Positions 60,368-64,000 of a DNA stretch of 64,000 nt are shown one piece after another. The notes under the pieces were generated by a model. That model was not told the DNA's origin and made no database searches. It saw only the letters and a program-made list of their open reading frames with translations. A program made the position numbers and the translations under genes. Each line of letters starts with the position of its first letter. Position 1 is the stretch's first letter. Source of the stretch: Desulfosporosinus acidiphilus SJ4. Lineage in GTDB: Bacteria; Bacillota; Desulfitobacteriia; Desulfitobacteriales; Desulfitobacteriaceae. Location of the stretch: contig NC_018068.1 of assembly GCF_000255115.2 (NCBI RefSeq), positions 310,001 through 374,000 of the forward strand. The letters are read 5' to 3'.

Positions 60368-60973
60368 ATGGCTAGAAAAAAATGTGCAGATTTAGAACAA
60401 ACGAAAAGAAAGCTATTAGAAACCGGTTTATCTCTTTTGGAGCAAAAAGGCTTTAATGCCACTGGTATTCAAGAAATCGCCACCATTGCAGGTATACCTA
60501 AAGGCTCATTCTATAATTATTTTGCCAGCAAGGAAGAGTTCGGCGTAGAAATTATTCGTTTTTATACCGAAACACATATTGAGCAATGGAAAACTTTGTT
60601 GGAGGCAGAAGACCATGGCGATGCTTATTTGGCGTTAAGTACAGTTTTTGTACAACTCGCTGCAGCATATGAATCTGCTGATCCCAAGAAGGGGTGTTTG
60701 CTAGGTAACTTAGCAGGTGAGATTAGTGAAGCCAGTGAAGAATGTCGCGTGGCGTTAGATATTGCTGTCGGTGAATTCAAAGAGATATTAGCGCAACGTT
60801 TACTAAGTGGCCAGAAGAGTGGTAAAGTTAGGATCGATTTGTCGGCAGAATGTTTAGCTGATTTGTTCTGGGATGCTTGGCAAGGCAGTCTGTTACGAAT
60901 GAAGATCGAAAAATCAACGAAACCAGTGAAAAATACAATTGAGACATTATTTGAAAAGATACTAATACCGTAA
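60368..60973 (+). CDS. TetR-family regulator
   Basis: 201 residues from MARKKCADLEQT. HTH 'GFNATGIQEIATIAGIPKGS' and 'FYNYFASKEEFGVEII'; C-terminal domain of the TetR_C_16/YxaF type ('CLLGNLAGEISEASEECRVA'). The frame is open to an ATG at 60,272, but the extra residues are not family-like. It lies 150 bases before the nitroreductase gene and probably controls it through the palindrome at 61,031. Confidence 0.9.
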   Translation: MARKKCADLEQTKRKLLETGLSLLEQKGFNATGIQEIATIAGIPKGSFYNYFASKEEFGVEIIRFYTETHIEQWKTLLEAEDHGDAYLALSTVFVQLAAAYESADPKKGCLLGNLAGEISEASEECRVALDIAVGEFKEILAQRLLSGQKSGKVRIDLSAECLADLFWDAWQGSLLRMKIEKSTKPVKNTIETLFEKILIP

Positions 60974-61030
60974 ACGTCATTTATACTATTAGCAATATAT
61001 AGCCCTTGCTAAAGTATTTTTTTAAATCAT

Positions 61031-61055
61031 ACTTAAACGAATGGTCATTTTAAGT
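61031..61055. promoter_or_regulatory. Candidate TetR operator upstream of the nitroreductase gene
   Basis: ACTTAAACGAATGGTCATTTTAAGT is 25 bases: ACTTAAA..AATG-GT-CATT..TTAAGT, with a two-base slip in the left arm. AATGGTCATT-type cores are common for TetR regulators. About 70 bases before the ATG at 61,123. Confidence 0.5.
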
Positions 61056-61122
61056 AAAGTATTCACTGGTGTATGAAAAATTTGCAGAAGACTAGAAAAA
61101 GTGGAAAGTAGGAGTGATAACT

Positions 61123-61938
61123 ATGGAGCTGATTCAAGTTAACCTAGAGAAATGTATCCATTGTGGACTTTGTGCAGAAGTCTGCCCCTCAGGATGTATC
61201 ATTATGGAGAATCAAGAACCGCAGGCCACAGAGCGGAATTGTATTGCCTGTGGACACTGTGTGGCTGTCTGTCCTGTGGCGGCAATGGACAATGTGAAGG
61301 CGCCGCTTGCCAAACAGTTGCCGCTGGAAAAGGTGCCTGTCCTTGACGCGGACACGGCAGCTCGCTTTCTTCGTTCCCGGCGATCTATTCGTCGCTACAA
61401 ACAAAATCCTGTAACGCGGGAAAAAATAATGCAGCTCCTTGATATCGCGCGATTGGCTCCAACCGGAGGTAACACTCAAGGTGTTGAGTATCTCGTCATT
61501 GATAACCCAGAAACACTCCGCCAAATAACGGCGGCCACAGTTGATTGGATGGAAGAGCAAGTAAATAGTGGTTCTGCCTGGGCACAGTATTATGCTGGAG
61601 TCGTGGACACCTATCGCAAAACCGGTCAAGATGTTATTTTACGAAACGCTCCCTGTCTGATCGTGGCCATAACTTCAAAGAACTTTCAACCTCGTGGACG
61701 TGATAATACACATTTCTCCCTCGCTTACGCAGAACTCTATGCGCCGGCTATTGAATTGGGAACATGTTGGGCGGGATTCTTTGAAGGGTGCGCCTCTGCC
61801 AAGTATAAACCATTATTAGATATTTTGAAGCTGCCGGAAAACAGGGTTGTCACCGGTGGATTGTTAGTAGGGTTCCCAAAGTATACTTATAAACGATTAG
61901 TGGACAGAAATCCGTTGCAAGTGTCGTGGCGGGACTAA
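61123..61938 (+). CDS. Ferredoxin-nitroreductase fusion protein
   Basis: 271 residues. N-terminal pair of [4Fe-4S] motifs 'CIHCGLCAEVCP' and 'CIACGHCVAVCP', then a nitroreductase domain ('RSRRSIRRYKQNPVTREKI', 'ARLAPTGGNTQGVEYLVI', 'ELGTCWAGFFEGCA'). FMN-dependent reduction of a nitro, quinone or flavin-like substrate with electrons passed through the clusters. ATG at 61,123 follows TAGGAG; the GTG at 61,114 is in the ribosome site. Confidence 0.92.
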   Translation: MELIQVNLEKCIHCGLCAEVCPSGCIIMENQEPQATERNCIACGHCVAVCPVAAMDNVKAPLAKQLPLEKVPVLDADTAARFLRSRRSIRRYKQNPVTREKIMQLLDIARLAPTGGNTQGVEYLVIDNPETLRQITAATVDWMEEQVNSGSAWAQYYAGVVDTYRKTGQDVILRNAPCLIVAITSKNFQPRGRDNTHFSLAYAELYAPAIELGTCWAGFFEGCASAKYKPLLDILKLPENRVVTGGLLVGFPKYTYKRLVDRNPLQVSWRD

Positions 61939-61972
61939 AGGTGAAGGATTTTCAGACCTATTTTTGAGATAT

Positions 61973-62015
61973 AGCCGAAAGCCCGGGATTGAAAAGGTGG
62001 GCTTTCGGCTACTTT
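61973..62015. terminator. Terminator between nitroreductase and DUF169 genes
   Basis: AGCCGAAAGCCC/GGGCTTTCGGCT perfect 12-bp stem, 14-base loop, followed by ACTTTTATTT. Confidence 0.85.
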
Positions 62016-62074
62016 TATTTAGGGTTTGGCATATATTTCCTCTAAGTCTTTGGTTGACAAAGGTTCGATCCTAT

Positions 62075-62794
62075 TTATTCAATTCGTGACGCTATGCCGA
62101 GCCATGTTTCTTTGGTTAAAAAACTCTCTTCTACTTGCCCTTCTAACTCCAAAAATCGTTTAAAGGGAATACTGAACGAAAGAATATCTTTGTTGATATA
62201 TTTTCTTGCCGAAGGGTCGGTTAGTCCTATAACACACTTGGGTTCTTTCTCCTCAGCTTGGGCCAGAGGATATAGTACAGATTGATGACAACCGGCACCA
62301 AATTCGATTTTAACATTGTCTTGGGTAGGTTTATCGTAATTGGCGAACTGTACCAGAGCGGAAAGCTGGTCGGCATTTACCAGGAAGATAATGACTTCCG
62401 GCGTTTCGTCCTGAGCTAATTCAGCCAAAGGCTTAAAAATAAGATAAGGTTTTGCCTCAACGTCCGGCAATCCGGTGGCAAATTTTGCGGCCAGTTCAGG
62501 ATTTTTCTTATAGAATTCTCCTTCTTTGCCTCCTACGCCGCCCGTTGAGAGGAAATATTCAATAAAACCTAATTGAAACCGTTGAAAACCTAAGCCGACT
62601 TTCCCGCCACTACATGTTGTGGTTTTGTTATCAAATGCGGCAACACGACCTTTGGCTGCGGCATTTAACATAGAGATTGTGCAGCCCCATTTCCCTTCCT
62701 TAAACTGCAAGGCTCCCTCAGGTTTAGAGTCTGAACGAAATACGGCAACAGGTTGATACTTAAGTTTAATAGCATCGGCGATCTTACTTTTCAT
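62075..62794 (-). CDS. DUF169 protein
   Basis: 239 residues: '[17 protein letters not shown]', '[20 protein letters not shown]', '[14 protein letters not shown]', '[14 protein letters not shown]', '[12 protein letters not shown]'. The conserved Cys residues (CTISM, TTCSGG, AGCHQS) may bind a cofactor. DUF169 proteins are common in methanogens and sulfate reducers; function unknown. AAGGAGGAG precedes the ATG. A MarR gene lies upstream on the same strand and shares its operator. Confidence 0.88.
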   Translation of the reverse strand: MKSKIADAIKLKYQPVAVFRSDSKPEGALQFKEGKWGCTISMLNAAAKGRVAAFDNKTTTCSGGKVGLGFQRFQLGFIEYFLSTGGVGGKEGEFYKKNPELAAKFATGLPDVEAKPYLIFKPLAELAQDETPEVIIFLVNADQLSALVQFANYDKPTQDNVKIEFGAGCHQSVLYPLAQAEEKEPKCVIGLTDPSARKYINKDILSFSIPFKRFLELEGQVEESFLTKETWLGIASRIE

Positions 62795-62968
62795 ACTAAC
62801 TCCTCCTTATTCATATTTCAGTTATTAATCCAGCAGGTCATAGAAATCAGGTTATTCCTTGCAAAGCTAAAACAACTACCGATTGTCATGCAACCATTAT
62901 TTAACTGAACCGGCTTCGTTATTAGTTCCTCCTTTCCTATTTCCCTTAAAACTATTACCAAAGCCAAT

Positions 62969-63002
62969 TATCATTATGGTTGTCACAACAACTATAATGA
63001 TA
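62969..63002. promoter_or_regulatory. 34-bp near-perfect palindrome upstream of the DUF169 gene
   Basis: TATCATTAT-G-GTTGT-CACA-ACAAC-T-ATAATGATA: one mismatched pair around a 4-base centre. The inner GTTGTCACAACAACT matches the site at 63,450-63,465 in front of the MarR gene. Probably the MarR operator for DUF169. Confidence 0.65.
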
Positions 63003-63010
63003 AATAATAA

Positions 63011-63436
63011 CTAATCGAGATTATCATAGATTTGATTTAATAGTCTTATCAATTCTGCAGCTTTTTGTTTTTCTATTCCCATGGTAGCTTCCTCCAGTAA
63101 TTGCATAGCTTTAGGAATTAATTCCTCTCTTAATGCCCATCCGTTATTTGTCAAGAAGACCTGATAAGCTCTTTTATCAACAGGATGAGGCTTACGGACA
63201 ATTAAATCTTTCATTTGTAACTTTTCAAGAATGCGATTAGTATTTGGTTTATCTTTAAAGATGATATCTGCCAACTCTTTAGGGGTAAGACCTTCTTGTG
63301 CCCATAAACAGTTAAGGACAGACCATTGTTCCGGCGTAACATTATAGTCATTAAATCGTTGAAATAACTTATTTTTAAGTTTTGTATTTGTCTTATTTAG
63401 GATAAACCCCAATGAATCCTCTAATTTAAATTCCAT
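63011..63436 (-). CDS. MarR-family regulator
   Basis: 141 residues: 'YNVTPEQWSVLNCLWAQEGL', 'FKDKPNTNRILEKLQMKDLI', 'PVDKRAYQVFLTNNG'. Starts at ATG 63,436 with TGAGGTGATAG upstream. Probably represses itself and the DUF169 gene. Confidence 0.92.
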   Translation of the reverse strand: MEFKLEDSLGFILNKTNTKLKNKLFQRFNDYNVTPEQWSVLNCLWAQEGLTPKELADIIFKDKPNTNRILEKLQMKDLIVRKPHPVDKRAYQVFLTNNGWALREELIPKAMQLLEEATMGIEKQKAAELIRLLNQIYDNLD

Positions 63437-63449
63437 CTGCTATCACCTC

Positions 63450-63465
63450 AGTTGTTATGACAACT
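63450..63465. promoter_or_regulatory. MarR operator in front of the marR gene
   Basis: AGTTGT-TATG-ACAACT, a 16-base palindrome, 14 bases before the ATG and overlapping a minus-strand TATAAT region. Shares GTTGT..ACAACT with 62,978-62,993. Confidence 0.65.
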
Positions 63466-63597
63466 ATATTATATACGCGTCGCAATTTTCAGTCAATACA
63501 TAAGTCAGTCTCTCCATTTATTCTCTAGTCGAGGGACTCCTACTTCTATCAGTGGGAGTGGTCCGCGTTTACTGCTTCGGTGGGAGTACTTCAGTGT

Positions 63598-63694
63598 GAT
63601 AGCATTTGTTATTGGCTAGGCGCTTTCGGTGAAACTGTCCACGGGACACTTACGTCACCAAAGCTCTGATGTTCAGCTTTAGCTAAACGAGTTC
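63598..63694 (+). repeat. Dispersed intergenic repeat, family A copy 2
   Basis: GATAGCATTTGTTATTGGC identical to 13,226 onward for 26 bases, then GAAACTGTCCACGGGACACTT and CTTTAGCTAAACGAGTTCAC in register with copy 1. Upstream TGCTTCGGTGGGAGTACTTCA is the REP-like part also seen at 21,260. There is no gene in 63,470-63,900. Confidence 0.75.
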
Positions 63695-63779
63695 ACAGGA
63701 AATTGGTGACGAATCAGGCAATGCTGTCTCTGTTAATAAGGTAAGTTTTGCCGGCGATTACTTTGTTATTTATTTCCCA

Positions 63780-63808
63780 TTGACCCCATTACCCTGGCGG
63801 GGTATAAT
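63780..63808 (+). promoter_or_regulatory. Promoter with TACCC-N5-GGGTA operator for the CoA-disulfide-reductase-like gene
   Basis: TTGACC (63,780) -17- TATAAT (63,803). The spacer contains TACCC-TGGCG-GGGTA (63,790-63,804), overlapping the -10. Same core as at 34,783-34,797 in front of the rhodanese gene. Confidence 0.7.
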
Positions 63809-63919
63809 ATAACTGTTTCAAGTTCTTATTATCACAAGTACATCCACAAAAATTGCAAACGGCTAAAAGTTTGCTTTTAAAAGTTCAAACTAAAAATTAG
63901 TATGATTTGGGAGGAATTC

Positions 63920-64000
63920 ATGATGAAAAAGGTCCTGATCGTTGGTGGAGTAGCTGGGGGAGCCTCTGCTGCTGCACGTTTAAGAAGACTTGATGAAAAA
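63920..64000 (+). CDS. FAD-dependent pyridine nucleotide-disulfide oxidoreductase (CoA-disulfide reductase type), 3' cut by window edge
   Basis: 27 residues visible: MMKKVLIVGGVAGGASAAAR then LRRLDEK. The GGVAGG-AxAAR dinucleotide fold is typical of CoA-disulfide/persulfide reductases and NADH oxidases, many with a C-terminal rhodanese domain. GGGAGGAA precedes the ATG. The operator shared with the rhodanese gene supports a sulfur role. Confidence 0.75.
   Translation, partial: MMKKVLIVGGVAGGASAAARLRRLDEK

Noticed and set aside
1-64000. tRNA or rRNA genes, replication origin
   Set aside because: No tRNA cloverleaf with TTCGANNC arm, no rRNA-like stretches, and no DnaA-box cluster were recognised by eye.

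Overview
The window looks like chromosome of a spore-forming, strictly anaerobic Firmicute of the Desulfosporosinus/Desulfitobacterium group (Peptococcaceae sensu lato). This is an inference from [FeFe]-hydrogenase maturases, a formate-hydrogenlyase-like membrane complex, strong AGGAGG-type ribosome sites, single-protein ferredoxin-oxidoreductases, DUF362, DUF169, DUF1906 and DUF2922 proteins, and moderate GC. No rRNA, tRNA or CRISPR array was seen.

Layout. 1-2.0 kb: end of hydF, then hydE. 2.3-5.1 kb: minus-strand operon of a UBA-DUF4342 membrane protein, an OmpR-type regulator and its histidine kinase. 5.4-7.5 kb: DUF1906 lysin-like protein, a holin-like protein and a possible sRNA. 7.8-13.1 kb: divergent MFS/LysR pair, an MntA-HepT toxin-antitoxin module, a homocysteine methyltransferase and a CMD-like protein. 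13.4-22.1 kb: a TetR gene followed by a six-gene Hyf/Hyc-like complex whose large subunit has lost all four Ni-binding cysteines (an 'Ehr'-type complex). 22.3-34.6 kb: M50-like protease, DMT transporter, flavodoxin-like protein, HIT, ketopantoate reductase, DUF1456, MarR-MFS, an sdpR/sdpI-like pair with a chimeric second gene, and a PAS-GGDEF-EAL protein. 34.7-41.6 kb: a rhodanese behind a very clear repressed promoter, a bioB remnant, an sRNA candidate, MarR/MATE with three AAGGTACCTT operators, a headless TetR and membrane proteins.

42.9-57.8 kb is an accessory island. It starts with debris of a UvrD-like helicase and a MazG-like gene. A nuclease-SF2 helicase fusion and a membrane NERD protein follow. 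Next come many small AT-rich orphan genes separated by related intergenic repeats, then a PLD-SF2 helicase-DUF3427 protein. An XRE regulator diverging from a tiny conserved-looking gene, a DEDDh exonuclease and a DUF6933-pRiA4b protein complete it. A complete IS (57,988-59,622) with 12-bp inverted repeats and a 7-bp target duplication borders the island. 60-64 kb: TetR and ferredoxin-nitroreductase, MarR and DUF169 with matching palindromes, and the start of a CoA-disulfide-reductase-like gene.

The most informative points are: the Ni-less Hyf-like complex with fused ferredoxin/NuoB subunit; the shared TACCC-N5-GGGTA operator in two sulfur-gene promoters 29 kb apart; the nuclease/helicase island; and several gene fragments and small genes that ordinary gene calling misses. 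All protein names are from motif recognition by eye; no database search was run.
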